Source: Streptomyces viridiviolaceus (GTDB lineage Bacteria > Actinomycetota > Actinomycetes > Streptomycetales > Streptomycetaceae). From it: a DNA stretch of 64,000 nt. The translations under genes were made by a program, and so were the position numbers. Below the pieces are notes generated by a model. That model had not been told where the DNA came from. It was given only the letters and a program-made list of their open reading frames with translations, and searched no databases. The stretch's first letter is position 1; every line of letters starts with the position of its first letter. Where the stretch lies: positions 62,001-126,000 of the forward strand of contig NZ_BMWA01000015.1 in NCBI RefSeq assembly GCF_014650995.1, read 5' to 3'. Of this stretch, positions 8,126 through 16,816 are shown piece after piece.

Positions 8126-9676
8126 TCATCTGCAGCCGCAGCTCGCCAGTGACGTCGCCGCCCGGTCCAGGACGGACTGGGCCGCGTGGGGGTCGGCCGT
8201 GTCCGAGGCCAGGAAGGCGAAGGCGAGGATGCGGCCGTTCCGGTCGACGACCGTGCCCGCGAGGGAGTTCACGCCCGTCAGCGTGCCCGTCTTCGCGCGT
8301 ACGAGGCCGGCCGCGCCGTCCGTGTAGCGGCTGGTGAGCGTGCCCGTGAACCCGGCGACGGGGAGGCCGGTGAGGACCGGCCGCAGTTCGGGCCGGTCCG
8401 GGTCGGCCGCCGTGGCGAGCAGGTCCGTCAGCAGATCGGCGGTGAGCCGGTCGGCGCGGTCCAGGCCGCTGCCGTCGTGGAACTCCACGCCCTGGAGGTG
8501 CAGGCCGAGCTGTTTCAGCCGGGCGGCGACGGCGGCCGAGGCGCCGTCGAAGTCGGCCGGCTTCCCGGTCGCCACGGCCGTGTGGCGGGCGAGGGCCTCG
8601 GCGAGGTCGTTGTCGCTGTCGGTCAGCATCCGCTCGACCAGGGCCGACAGCGGGGGCGAGGAGACGGCGGCGAGGGTGTCGGCGCGCTTCGTCGCCTTCG
8701 AGGGGCCGGGGGGCGACGTCGTCTCGACGCCGTTCTCGCGCAGGAAGGCGGCGAAGGTGCGGGCCGCCTCCCCCGCCGGGTCCGCCGCCCGGGGGGCCGG
8801 GCCGCTGCGGGAGTCGTCCGTGCGGGCCTCGTCGGCCATCAGGGCGGTGACGGCGGCGAGGTTGTCGTTGACCCCGATCGGGTGCATCTCGGAGCCGGCG
8901 TACAGCGTCGTGTCGTACGACAGCGTGACCCTGTGCGTGCCCCGCTTCCTCAGTGCCTCGGCGGTCCCGTGGGCGAGGGTGCGCAGGCTCGCGAGTCCGC
9001 CGGCGTCCTTGCGGGCGGTCAGGGTGGGGTCGCCGCCGCCGACCAGGACGAGCCGGCCGGTTCCGGGTTCCAGGACGGTGCGGGTGGTGAGGCGGTGGTC
9101 GGGGCCCAGCGCGGTGAGGGCGGCGACGGCGGTGGCGATCTTGGTGGTGGAGGCGGGGACGAGGGGCACGCCGACACCGGTGCCGTACAGGCGCTTGCCG
9201 GTGGCGAGGTCGACGACGGACGCCGCGTGCCGGGAGCCGAGCGCCGGGTCCTTCAGCAGGGGGTCCAGGACGTCGGCGGCCTTCCTGCCGCTCGGGGCCG
9301 CCTTCACGGCGCCGGAGGCACCGCCGAGGCCGGTCAGCACGGACCCGGCGCTGGGCGCGGGCAGGGGCGCCCCGGGCGCCGTACCGGAGTCGGCGGATCC
9401 GCGGCCGTGATCTGCGCCACCCGTGTGCTCCTGGGCGACGGCCCGGTCACGCTCGGCCGTACGCTGACCCGTGGAGTCCCAGGGCCCCGCGGCGGTCACC
9501 ACACCGGCGGCGAGTGCCAGCCCGGCGGTCGCGGCACCCGCGGTGTACTGCCAGGTCTTCGGCCTCGTGATCCGGAAGAGCCGCGCGACCCGCGGCTCGA
9601 CGGCCCGCGCGGCGCGCGCGAGACGCGGACGTACGGCGTCCGCGGCCCGCCAAGGCCTCAGCTCTGGCACGACCAC
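8126..9676 (-). CDS. dacB: D-alanyl-D-alanine carboxypeptidase/endopeptidase (PBP4 type, S13)
   Basis: A 516-aa low-molecular-weight penicillin-binding protein that trims or hydrolyses peptidoglycan cross-links outside the membrane. After about 40 basic residues there is a single membrane segment (TAGAATAGLALAAGVVTAAG) and a low-complexity linker. The catalytic triplet is complete: SxxK as STTK near residue 175, SDN near 353 and KTG as VRAKTGTL near 460. The C-terminus ends in CGCR. The position upstream of the Zincin_2 gene and divergent from ppa is conserved in actinobacteria. Confidence 0.92.
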   Translation of the reverse strand: MVVPELRPWRAADAVRPRLARAARAVEPRVARLFRITRPKTWQYTAGAATAGLALAAGVVTAAGPWDSTGQRTAERDRAVAQEHTGGADHGRGSADSGTAPGAPLPAPSAGSVLTGLGGASGAVKAAPSGRKAADVLDPLLKDPALGSRHAASVVDLATGKRLYGTGVGVPLVPASTTKIATAVAALTALGPDHRLTTRTVLEPGTGRLVLVGGGDPTLTARKDAGGLASLRTLAHGTAEALRKRGTHRVTLSYDTTLYAGSEMHPIGVNDNLAAVTALMADEARTDDSRSGPAPRAADPAGEAARTFAAFLRENGVETTSPPGPSKATKRADTLAAVSSPPLSALVERMLTDSDNDLAEALARHTAVATGKPADFDGASAAVAARLKQLGLHLQGVEFHDGSGLDRADRLTADLLTDLLATAADPDRPELRPVLTGLPVAGFTGTLTSRYTDGAAGLVRAKTGTLTGVNSLAGTVVDRNGRILAFAFLASDTADPHAAQSVLDRAATSLASCGCR

Positions 9677-9755
9677 CAGCCCCTTTCGCGATCACACACC
9701 TGCGTGAGGGACACTTAACCACCAGAACTATGTGTTGATCATGGAGGAGCCACCG

Positions 9756-10247
9756 GTGGAGTTCGACGTCACGATCGAGATCCCGAAGGGTTCGCGGAAC
9801 AAGTACGAGGTGGACCACGAGACGGGTCGGATCCGCCTGGACCGTCGACTCTTCACCTCGACCGCCTACCCGACCGACTACGGCTTCGTCGAGAACACCC
9901 TCGGCGAGGACGGCGACCCGCTGGACGCGCTGGTCATCCTGGACGAGCCCACGTTCCCGGGCTGCCTCATCCGCTGCCGCGCGATCGGCATGTTCCGCAT
10001 GACGGACGAGGCCGGCGGCGACGACAAGCTGCTGTGCGTGCCGTCCACGGACCCGCGCGTGGAGCACCTGCGGGACATCCACCACGTGTCCGAGTTCGAC
10101 CGCCTGGAGATCCAGCACTTCTTCGAGGTCTACAAGGACCTGGAGCCGGGCAAGTCGGTCGAGGGCGCCAACTGGGTCGGCCGTACGGACGCCGAGGCGG
10201 AGATCGAGCGGTCCTACAAGCGTTTCAAGGAGCAGGGCGGCCACTGA
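9756..10247 (+). CDS. ppa: inorganic pyrophosphatase, family I
   Basis: A 163-aa soluble Mg-dependent enzyme hydrolysing pyrophosphate. The signature DGDPLD and the substrate-binding region IPKGSRNKYEVDHETGRI, YPTDYGFVENT and KDLEPGKSV are intact. The start is the GTG at 9756: a strong GGAGGAG ribosome-binding site lies about 6 nt upstream, and the in-frame start at 9732 would put that site inside the gene. A membrane H+-pyrophosphatase is encoded at 46.4-48.8 kb, so the organism has both ways of handling pyrophosphate. Confidence 0.97.
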   Translation: MEFDVTIEIPKGSRNKYEVDHETGRIRLDRRLFTSTAYPTDYGFVENTLGEDGDPLDALVILDEPTFPGCLIRCRAIGMFRMTDEAGGDDKLLCVPSTDPRVEHLRDIHHVSEFDRLEIQHFFEVYKDLEPGKSVEGANWVGRTDAEAEIERSYKRFKEQGGH

Positions 10248-10265
10248 GAGCCTCGCCACTCCCGT

Positions 10266-10296
10266 AACGGGTCGCACGCCAGGCGTGCGGCCCGTT
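10266..10296 (+). terminator. ppa terminator
   Basis: AACGGGTCGCACG and CGTGCGGCCCGTT form a 13-bp stem (one G-U pair) with a 5-nt loop, 18 nt after the ppa stop, followed by a short T-rich stretch. Confidence 0.75.
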
Positions 10297-10360
10297 CGCG
10301 TTTGGGTGCGCATACTGAGGGCTACAGGAGGGTGTGTTCGTACCAGGGAGCGCTACGCAA

Positions 10361-12070
10361 GTGACGGACGCGGAGGACCGCAAGCCGCAGTCGGACGAGG
10401 CCAGGAGTGCCTTCCGGCACCCCTCCGGGGTCGCGTCGCCGGTCGACGGCGAGTCGTCGACGACGTCCGAGTTCGCGATTCCCGACGGGCTGGCCGTACC
10501 CAGATCCGGCACGGAGTCCGAGACCACCTCGGAGTTCGCCGTGCCCGAGGGACTGGACGTGCCGTCGGCCCCGCCTGCCGAGGCGGAGGGGTCGGCGTTC
10601 AGCACGCCGAGCACCTACAGCGCCTGGAACGCCCCGGCCGCGTTCACGCCGGCGAGCGGCATACCGGCGGTGAACCTGACCAAGGACGTGCCCTGGCAGG
10701 ACCGGATGCGGGCGATGCTGCGCATGCCGGTGGCCGAGCGGCCCGCGCCGGAGAAGGAGCAGCGGCACGACGACGAGACGGGTCCCGCGGTACCGCGGGT
10801 GCTCGACCTGACCCTGCGTATCGGCGAGCTGCTGCTGGCGGGCGGCGAGGGCGCCGAGGACGTGGAGGCGGCGATGTTCGCCGTCTGCCGTTCCTACGGC
10901 CTGGACCGCTGCGAGCCGAACGTCACCTTCACCCTGCTGTCGATCTCCCACCAGCCGTCCCTGGTGGAGGACCCGGTGACGGCCTCCCGGACGGTGCGCC
11001 GCCGGGGCACCGACTACACGCGTCTGGCGGCCGTGTTCCAGCTGGTGGACGACCTCAGCGACCCGGAGACGCACGTCTCCCTGGAGGAGGCGTACCGGCG
11101 GCTGGCGGAGATCCGCAGGAACCGGCACCCGTACCCGACCTGGGTGCTGACCCTGGCGAGCGGGCTGCTCGCGGGCGCGGCCTCGCTGCTCGTCGGCGGT
11201 GACCTGATCGTCTTCGTCGCGGCGATGGTCGGCGCGATGCTCGGCGACCGGCTGGCGTGGCTGTGCGCGGGGCGCGGGCTGCCGGAGTTCTACCAGTTCG
11301 CGGTCGCCGCGATGCCGCCGGCCGCGATGGGCATCGCGCTGACCCTGGCGCACGTGGACGTGATCGCGTCCGCGGTCATCACCGGTGGTCTCTTCGCGCT
11401 GCTGCCGGGGCGGGCCCTGGTCGCGGGCGTGCAGGACGGTCTGACCGGCTTCTACATCACCGCCTCCGCGCGTCTGCTGGAGGTCATGTACTTCTTCGTC
11501 GGCATCGTCGTCGGGGTGCTGGTGGTGCTGTACTTCGGCGTCCAGCTGGGTGCCAAGCTGAACCCGGACGCCGCGCTGGCGGGCACCGAGCGGCCGGTGC
11601 TGCAGATCATCGCGTCGATGCTGCTGTCGCTGACCTTCGCGATCCTGCTCCAGCAGGAACGGTCCACCGTGCTGGCGGTCACGCTCAACGGTGGCGTGGC
11701 CTGGTCCGTGTACGGGGCGATGCACTACGCGGGCGACATCTCGCCGGTGGCCTCCACGGCCGTCGCGGCGGGGCTGGTGGGCCTGTTCGGGCAGCTGATG
11801 TCCCGGTACCGGTTCGCTTCGGCGCTGCCCTACACGACCGCGGCGATCGGTCCCCTGCTGCCGGGTTCGGCGACGTACTTCGGGCTGCTGGCGATCGCGC
11901 AGAACGAGGTCGACAAGGGCCTGGTGTCGCTGTCGAAGGCGGTGGCGCTCGCCATGGCCATCGCCATCGGGGTGCACCTCGGGTCGGAGATCTCCCGGCT
12001 GTTCCTGAAGGTGCCGGGGGCCGCGAGCGCCGCGGGGCGGCGGGCCGCGAAGCGGACGAGGGGTTTCTGA
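10361..12070 (+). CDS. threonine/serine exporter (ThrE) family protein
   Basis: About 569 aa. Residues 1-130 are disordered and contain a duplicated motif (TSEFAIPDGLAVP, then TSEFAVPEGLDVP). Then comes a soluble ThrE_N-like domain (LDLTLRIGELLLAGGEGAED) and about ten membrane segments, the arrangement of ThrE/YjjP-YjjB fusions that export threonine and serine in Corynebacterium. The substrate here is inferred from family only. I prefer the GTG at 10361 (AGGGAG 10 nt upstream); the GTG at 10334 is only 2 nt from an AGGAGG box. It converges on the DedA gene with a shared terminator between them. Confidence 0.8.
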   Translation: MTDAEDRKPQSDEARSAFRHPSGVASPVDGESSTTSEFAIPDGLAVPRSGTESETTSEFAVPEGLDVPSAPPAEAEGSAFSTPSTYSAWNAPAAFTPASGIPAVNLTKDVPWQDRMRAMLRMPVAERPAPEKEQRHDDETGPAVPRVLDLTLRIGELLLAGGEGAEDVEAAMFAVCRSYGLDRCEPNVTFTLLSISHQPSLVEDPVTASRTVRRRGTDYTRLAAVFQLVDDLSDPETHVSLEEAYRRLAEIRRNRHPYPTWVLTLASGLLAGAASLLVGGDLIVFVAAMVGAMLGDRLAWLCAGRGLPEFYQFAVAAMPPAAMGIALTLAHVDVIASAVITGGLFALLPGRALVAGVQDGLTGFYITASARLLEVMYFFVGIVVGVLVVLYFGVQLGAKLNPDAALAGTERPVLQIIASMLLSLTFAILLQQERSTVLAVTLNGGVAWSVYGAMHYAGDISPVASTAVAAGLVGLFGQLMSRYRFASALPYTTAAIGPLLPGSATYFGLLAIAQNEVDKGLVSLSKAVALAMAIAIGVHLGSEISRLFLKVPGAASAAGRRAAKRTRGF

Positions 12071-12088
12071 CGCGGGGCGCCTGCTGAC

Positions 12089-12123
12089 CGGGCCCGTACC
12101 GCCGCAGGGCGGGTACGGGCCCG
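12089..12123. terminator. bidirectional terminator between ThrE and DedA genes
   Basis: CGGGCCCGTACC-GCC pairs with GGC-GGGTACGGGCCCG (15 bp with one bulge). It lies between convergent stop codons and could serve both strands. Confidence 0.75.
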
Positions 12124-12167
12124 TCGTGTCCGGTCGCGCGGTTCCCCGCGCCCCTTCGGGACGCTGG

Positions 12168-13079
12168 TCAGTAGCCCTGGTTGTAAGGGTTCTGGTTGCC
12201 CTGCTGGCCGTAGTCCTGCGGGTACGGCTGGGCGTACGGCTGCTGCTGGGGGTGGCCGTAGTTCTGGTCGCCGTAGCCGGGGTTCTGGGGCTGCTGCCGG
12301 TACGGCTGCGGCTGCGGCTGCGAGTACGGCTGCGGCTGCTGCTGGTACGGCTGGTGCTGCGGGTCGATGCGGCGCAGCTGGGTGGTGGCGTCGTCCATGA
12401 CGGGCGGGTGCGCCTGGTGGCCGGTCTCGGGGCGAGGGGCCGTCTGCGGCGGGTTCTTCTTGTTCTTGGAGCGGGCGCGCAGGAACTCGATGACGATCGG
12501 GACCACGGAGATCAGGACGATCAGGATGAGGATCGCCTCGATGTTCTCCTTCACGAAGTCGATGCCCCCGAGCCAGGAACCCAGCAGGGTCACCCCCGCG
12601 CCCCACAGGATGCCGCCGAGCACGTTGAAGGTCAGGAACGAGCGGTACCGCATGCCGCTGACGCCGGCGATGATCGGCGTGAAGGTGCGCACGATGGGCA
12701 CGAAGCGGGCCAGGACCAGGGACTTCGGGCCGTACTTCTCGAAGAACTCGTGCGCCTTGGTGACGTTCTCCTGCTTGAACAGGCGCGAGTCCGGCCGGGT
12801 GAACAGGGCCGGGCCGACCTTCTTGCCGAACATGTAGCCGGCCTGGTCGCCGAGGATCGCGGCGAGGCAGATCAGCACGATCGCCGCCCACAGGGGGAAG
12901 TCGAGCTGGCCGGAGGTGATCAGCAGACCCGCGGTGAACAGCAGCGAGTCGCCGGGCAGGAAGAAGCCGATGAGCAGGCCGGACTCCGCGAAGACGATGA
13001 GGAGCAGGCCCCAGATGCCGAACGAGTCGAGGAGGTAGTTCGGATCCAGCCAGCTCGGGCCGAGGGCAAGCGTCGTCAC
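12168..13079 (-). CDS. DedA family membrane protein with Gln/Tyr/Pro-rich tail
   Basis: A 303-aa DedA (SNARE-associated/VTT domain) protein; members act in lipid flipping and membrane homeostasis. The conserved core includes FAESGLLIGFFLPGDSLLF, LGDQAGYMFGKKVG, and the ARFVPIVRTFTPIIAG motif with its key arginines. After the last membrane segment (about residue 205) comes a cytosolic tail of about 85 residues with repeated PQ, QPY and GY units. The GTG at 13079 has AGGAG 10 nt upstream and gives a hydrophobic N-terminus; the extension to 13205 is not typical of the family. Confidence 0.88.
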   Translation of the reverse strand: MTTLALGPSWLDPNYLLDSFGIWGLLLIVFAESGLLIGFFLPGDSLLFTAGLLITSGQLDFPLWAAIVLICLAAILGDQAGYMFGKKVGPALFTRPDSRLFKQENVTKAHEFFEKYGPKSLVLARFVPIVRTFTPIIAGVSGMRYRSFLTFNVLGGILWGAGVTLLGSWLGGIDFVKENIEAILILIVLISVVPIVIEFLRARSKNKKNPPQTAPRPETGHQAHPPVMDDATTQLRRIDPQHQPYQQQPQPYSQPQPQPYRQQPQNPGYGDQNYGHPQQQPYAQPYPQDYGQQGNQNPYNQGY

Positions 13080-13224
13080 GGTTCCGGGCTCCTGTGGGAT
13101 GAAGGGGTACGGCGATCGGATACGGCCGAACAAAACTATCAACGCCTTGTGCCCACCCCAGGTTCCACGGGTGCCGTCAGGATGAACTGTGACCGCCCCC
13201 GGCACGAGCTGTGGACCGCCGGAA

Positions 13225-13659
13225 TCACCCCGAGTGCCGGTCCGCGTTCGCGGCGATCGCGTCCCGCAGATAGACCGCGAGGCCGGGGCGGATCTTGTCG
13301 TACGTCGCGGTGAAGCGCGGGTCGGCGACGTACATCTCGCCGAGGCAGGTGTGCATCTCGTGGCCGCAGTCGTAGTACGAGCCGGAGATGAACCGGCGGT
13401 GCTCCTCCGCCGTGTCCATGGCCTCCTCGGAGTCGGCCGGGATGCCGTCGGCCATCAGGTCGGCCATGCGCCGGTGGATGGCGTCGAACTCGGCGGTGAG
13501 ACGCTTGAAGTCGTCCTTGGTGCAGGCGGCGGTGCGCTGCCGGGACAGACGGTAGGCGTCCGTGTTCCCCCAGCGTTCGCGCACCTCGTCCTCGTACTGG
13601 TCCGGGTCGTGGTCCCCGAAGACCTCGAACTTCTCCTCGGGCGTGAGGTTGATGCCCAT
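13225..13659 (-). CDS. tipA: TipAS, nested alternative product of tipA
   Basis: An in-frame ATG at codon 110 (13659) has its own GGAGG box 8 nt upstream, inside the tipAL coding sequence. It would give a 144-aa protein with only the thiopeptide-binding domain, exactly the TipAS form known from S. lividans, where it is made in excess over TipAL and sequesters the drug. Both starts are seen in the sequence; the relative yield is inference from the known system. Confidence 0.8.
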   Translation of the reverse strand: MGINLTPEEKFEVFGDHDPDQYEDEVRERWGNTDAYRLSRQRTAACTKDDFKRLTAEFDAIHRRMADLMADGIPADSEEAMDTAEEHRRFISGSYYDCGHEMHTCLGEMYVADPRFTATYDKIRPGLAVYLRDAIAANADRHSG

Positions 13660-13986
13660 GCTGCGTGCCTCCATGGCGTGCTCCACGGCCGCCGCCATCT
13701 TGCGCAGCTTCTCGATCCGGGCGGTCAGCAGCTCGTGCTGGCGGCGCAGGTGCGCGCGCGGGTCCGCGTCCGGGTCGTCGAGCAGGACGGCGACCTCGTC
13801 GAGCGGGAAGCCGAGCTCCCGGTAGAACAGGATCTGCTGCAGCCGGTCGAGGTCGGCGTCGCTGTAGCGCCGGTGACCCACGTGGCTGCGCTCGCTCGGG
13901 GTGAGCAGGCCGACGTCGTCGTAGTGGTGCAGGGTGCGCACCGTCACTCCGGCGAAACCGGCGACCTGTCCCACGGAATAGCTCAC
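13225..13986 (-). CDS. tipA: thiostrepton-responsive MerR regulator TipAL
   Basis: At 253 aa it has exactly the TipAL length. Residues 1-75 are a MerR-type winged helix (SYSVGQVAGFAGVTVRTLHHY), 76-109 a coiled-coil dimer linker, and 110-253 the TipAS drug-binding domain beginning MGINLTPEEKFEVFG. Thiostrepton and related thiopeptides bind this domain covalently through a cysteine; Cys214 and Cys207 (YDCGHEMHTC) are both present at the expected positions. TipAL activates its own promoter, visible upstream. Start GTG at 13986. It is divergent from gadB across 100 bp. Confidence 0.95.
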   Translation of the reverse strand: MSYSVGQVAGFAGVTVRTLHHYDDVGLLTPSERSHVGHRRYSDADLDRLQQILFYRELGFPLDEVAVLLDDPDADPRAHLRRQHELLTARIEKLRKMAAAVEHAMEARSMGINLTPEEKFEVFGDHDPDQYEDEVRERWGNTDAYRLSRQRTAACTKDDFKRLTAEFDAIHRRMADLMADGIPADSEEAMDTAEEHRRFISGSYYDCGHEMHTCLGEMYVADPRFTATYDKIRPGLAVYLRDAIAANADRHSG

Positions 13987-14013
13987 TTCCGCTCCCTTCG
14001 TCTGACGCCCTCC

Positions 14014-14044
14014 ACGCTGCCGCCTCACGTGGCGTGAGGTGCAA
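14014..14044 (-). promoter_or_regulatory. tipA promoter with MerR operator
   Basis: On the minus strand TTGCAC (14044-14039) and CAGCGT (14019-14014) are 19 bp apart, the long spacing typical of MerR-activated promoters. The spacer holds a perfect palindrome, CCTCACG-N3-CGTGAGG (14023-14039), where TipAL should bind. The hexamers agree with the described S. lividans tipA promoter as I recall it. Confidence 0.88.
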
Positions 14045-14086
14045 GCCCGGATGCAGGGCCGGACGCCCGGACCTACCGTCGGATCC

Positions 14087-15511
14087 ATGCCACTGCACCA
14101 CGGGCACCACCCGCCACGGGACGACGACGGCGACCGGCGCCGGCTCGCCGTGAACCCCTTCTACGGCGAGACGGACCCCGTCGGCGGCATGACCGAGGCC
14201 CCGCCCACGCACCGGCTCCCGGACACACCCCTGCCGCCCTCCACGGCGTACCGGCTGGTCCACGACGAACTGATGCTGGACGGCAACGCGCGGCTGAACC
14301 TGGCCACCTTCGTCACCACCTGGATGGAGCCGCAGGCCGGGGTGCTGATGAGCGAGTGCCGGGACAAGAACATGATCGACAAGGACGAGTATCCGCGCAC
14401 CGCCGAGCTGGAGCGGCGCTGCGTGGCGATGCTCGCCCACCTGTGGCACGCGCCCGACCCGGCGGAGGCCGTGGGCTGCTCGACGACCGGGTCGAGCGAG
14501 GCGTGCATGCTGGCCGGGATGGCGCTGAAGCGGCGCTGGGCGCGCCGCAACGCCGACCGGTATCCGGGCACGGCCCGGCCCAATCTCGTCATGGGCGTGA
14601 ACGTGCAGGTCTGCTGGGAGAAGTTCTGCAACTTCTGGGAGGTCGAGGCCCGGCAGGTGCCCATGGAGGGCGAGCGGTTCCATCTCGATCCGCAGGCGGC
14701 GGCCGAGCTGTGCGACGAGAACACCATCGGTGTCGTCGGCATCCTCGGTTCCACCTTCGACGGGTCCTACGAGCCGATCGCCGAGCTGTGCGCGGCCCTG
14801 GACGCCCTCCAGGAGCGGACGGGCCTGGACGTCCCGGTGCACGTCGACGGGGCGTCCGGCGGGATGGTCGCGCCCTTCCTGGACGAGGACCTGGTGTGGG
14901 ACTTCCGGCTGCCCCGGGTGGCCTCGATCAACACCTCCGGGCACAAGTACGGCCTCGTCTACCCGGGCGTCGGCTGGGCGCTGTGGCGGGACACGGCGGC
15001 GCTGCCCGAGGAGCTGGTCTTCCGCGTCAACTACCTGGGCGGCGACATGCCGACCTTCGCGCTGAACTTCTCCCGGCCGGGCGCGCAGGTGGCCGCGCAG
15101 TACTACACCTTCCTGCGGCTGGGCCGCGAGGGCTACCGGGCGGTGCAGCAGGCCTCGCGCGACATCGCGCGCGGGATCGCCCTGCGGGTCGAGGCGCTCG
15201 GCGACTTCCGCCTGCTGACCCGGGGCGACCAGCTGCCCGTGTTCGCGTTCACGACGGCCGACGACGTGACGGCGTACGACGTCTTCGACGTCTCCCGGCG
15301 GCTGCGGGAGAGCGGCTGGCTGGTGCCGGCGTACACCTTCCCGCCGCACCGCGAGGACCTGACCGTGCTGCGGGTGGTGTGCCGCAACGGCTTCTCGGCC
15401 GATCTGGCCGATCTGCTCGTGGCGGACCTGGAGCGGCTGCTGCCGTCCTTGCGCCGGCAGCCGCACCCGCTCACGCACGACAGGGGCGCGGCGACCGGGT
15501 TCCACCACTGA
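14087..15511 (+). CDS. gadB: glutamate decarboxylase
   Basis: A 474-aa PLP enzyme of the group II decarboxylases converting glutamate to GABA with uptake of a proton. The PLP-binding lysine is in SINTSGHKYGLVYPGVGW near residue 286; upstream are GCSTTGSSEACMLAG (phosphate binding) and PVHVDGASGGMVAPF with the ring-stacking and Asp residues. The start at 14087 gives MPLHHGHHPP, normal in length for the family. No antiporter (gadC) is adjacent, so a role in acid stress or GABA metabolism cannot be decided. It faces a PadR gene. Confidence 0.93.
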   Translation: MPLHHGHHPPRDDDGDRRRLAVNPFYGETDPVGGMTEAPPTHRLPDTPLPPSTAYRLVHDELMLDGNARLNLATFVTTWMEPQAGVLMSECRDKNMIDKDEYPRTAELERRCVAMLAHLWHAPDPAEAVGCSTTGSSEACMLAGMALKRRWARRNADRYPGTARPNLVMGVNVQVCWEKFCNFWEVEARQVPMEGERFHLDPQAAAELCDENTIGVVGILGSTFDGSYEPIAELCAALDALQERTGLDVPVHVDGASGGMVAPFLDEDLVWDFRLPRVASINTSGHKYGLVYPGVGWALWRDTAALPEELVFRVNYLGGDMPTFALNFSRPGAQVAAQYYTFLRLGREGYRAVQQASRDIARGIALRVEALGDFRLLTRGDQLPVFAFTTADDVTAYDVFDVSRRLRESGWLVPAYTFPPHREDLTVLRVVCRNGFSADLADLLVADLERLLPSLRRQPHPLTHDRGAATGFHH

Positions 15512-16153
15512 TCAGCCGGCGTCTCCCCGGTGGGGGCGCCCGGTCGCGTACGGGTTCTCCTGGCCCTCGGCCAGCACGCCGACGAACGGTTCGCCCTCAC
15601 CGGCGAAGGTGTAGGCGCCGCCCCGGATGCGTTCGATGAGACCGCGGGTCCACTCGGCGCCGGTGTCGGCGGAGTGGACCCAGAAGTTCATGATCTCGCC
15701 GATGTGCCCCAGCCGGGCGGGACCCTCCTCGGGCGTGTAGTGCTCGGTGACGGAACCGCGCCACTCCTCGATCCTGCGCACCCGCTCCTGCAAGAGCGCC
15801 AGGGCCTCCTCGCGCGGGAGGTCGACCATGAAGCCGAGCGCCGCGGTGAGCACGTCGGGCCGCTGGTCGTAGGCGGTGAGGGACTCGCGGAGCAGCGTGA
15901 GGTACTCCTCGGTGCCCTGCTCGGTGACCTCGTACTCCACGCGCGGCGGTCCGCCCGCCGTGGACGGCGCGATCTCGTGCGCGATCAGCAGTCCCTGCTT
16001 GGCCATGTGCTTCAGGGCGTGGTAGATCGAGCCGGGCTTGGCGTTGGACCACTCGTGCGCGCCCCAGTACTCCAGGTCGTTGCGCACCTGGTAGCCGTGG
16101 GCCCGCCCGTGCTGACGGACGGCGCCGAGCACCAGGAGACGGATCGCCGACAT
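15512..16153 (-). CDS. PadR family transcriptional regulator
   Basis: A 213-aa protein with an N-terminal winged helix typical of PadR (LLVLGAVRQHGRAHGYQVRNDL, then KPGSIYHALKHMAKQGLL and EYEVTEQGTEEY) and a longer helical C-terminal dimerisation region (subfamily s2-like). The ligand is unknown. It ends immediately next to the gadB stop (convergent) and lies 10 bp downstream of a DinB-like gene on the same strand, so those two are probably one transcript and the regulator may control that unit. Confidence 0.88.
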   Translation of the reverse strand: MSAIRLLVLGAVRQHGRAHGYQVRNDLEYWGAHEWSNAKPGSIYHALKHMAKQGLLIAHEIAPSTAGGPPRVEYEVTEQGTEEYLTLLRESLTAYDQRPDVLTAALGFMVDLPREEALALLQERVRRIEEWRGSVTEHYTPEEGPARLGHIGEIMNFWVHSADTGAEWTRGLIERIRGGAYTFAGEGEPFVGVLAEGQENPYATGRPHRGDAG

Positions 16154-16163
16154 GGGGTCCAGA

Positions 16164-16709
16164 CTAGGCGGGGCCGCCCTGCTCCTGGGCCACCAGGTCC
16201 CACGCGGAGGCCCCGTCCAGCGACTCCCGGATGATGTCGGCGTGCCCGGCGTGCCGGGCGGTCTCGCGGATCAGGTGCAGGCACAGCCAGCGCATCGAGA
16301 CCCGCTCGCCCGGCGGGAACCAGGGCTCGTCCGGCAGCGGGAAGGTGTCGTCGAGGCTGGGCACCGAGCGGATGAACGCCTCCGTCTCGGCGGCCACCTT
16401 CTCCCAGTACGCGAGCTGCGACTCGACCGTCTCGTCGCCGACCAGGACGAAGCACTCGTGCCAGTTCGACTCGTCCCGGCGGACGGCCGGCGGCTCCTGC
16501 CTGGCGCGGGCGATCCAGCCCTGCTCGACCTCCGCGACGTGCTTGAGAAGCCCGCTCAGGGACAGTTCGCCGGCGCTCGGCCTGCTCGCGGCCTGTTCCT
16601 CGGTCAGGCCGAGCAGCGCCCGGCGGATCCCGCCGCGCTGCTCGGCCAGGAAGGACAGCAGCGCCCCGCGCTCGTCGCCGGGTGCCTCGGCTCGCACGTG
16701 AGTGACCAT
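16164..16709 (-). CDS. DinB/DUF664 family protein
   Basis: A 181-aa four-helix-bundle protein. The three metal-ligand histidines of the family are visible: one in LLKHVAEVEQGW, and two in IRETARHAGHADIIRESLDG. This actinobacterial subgroup is commonly annotated DUF664 or mini-circle protein and is related to mycothiol- and bacillithiol-dependent transferases, so a thiol-transfer or detoxification role is possible but unproven. It is transcribed just ahead of the PadR gene. Confidence 0.85.
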   Translation of the reverse strand: MVTHVRAEAPGDERGALLSFLAEQRGGIRRALLGLTEEQAASRPSAGELSLSGLLKHVAEVEQGWIARARQEPPAVRRDESNWHECFVLVGDETVESQLAYWEKVAAETEAFIRSVPSLDDTFPLPDEPWFPPGERVSMRWLCLHLIRETARHAGHADIIRESLDGASAWDLVAQEQGGPA

Positions 16710-16763
16710 GACCGGCCGCCTTTCGTCGGGATCGGGGGCTTTCCCCTGACACCGACGACGCTA

Positions 16764-16800
16764 CGGGCCCTTGCGGTCAGCTTCTGTCCGCAAGGGCCCG
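16764..16800 (-). terminator. terminator after aldehyde dehydrogenase
   Basis: A perfect 13-bp stem, CGGGCCCTTGCGG with its complement and an 11-nt loop, lies 17 nt after the aldehyde dehydrogenase stop on the minus strand. Confidence 0.8.
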
Positions 16801-16816
16801 ACACGAGCGAGGAGCA

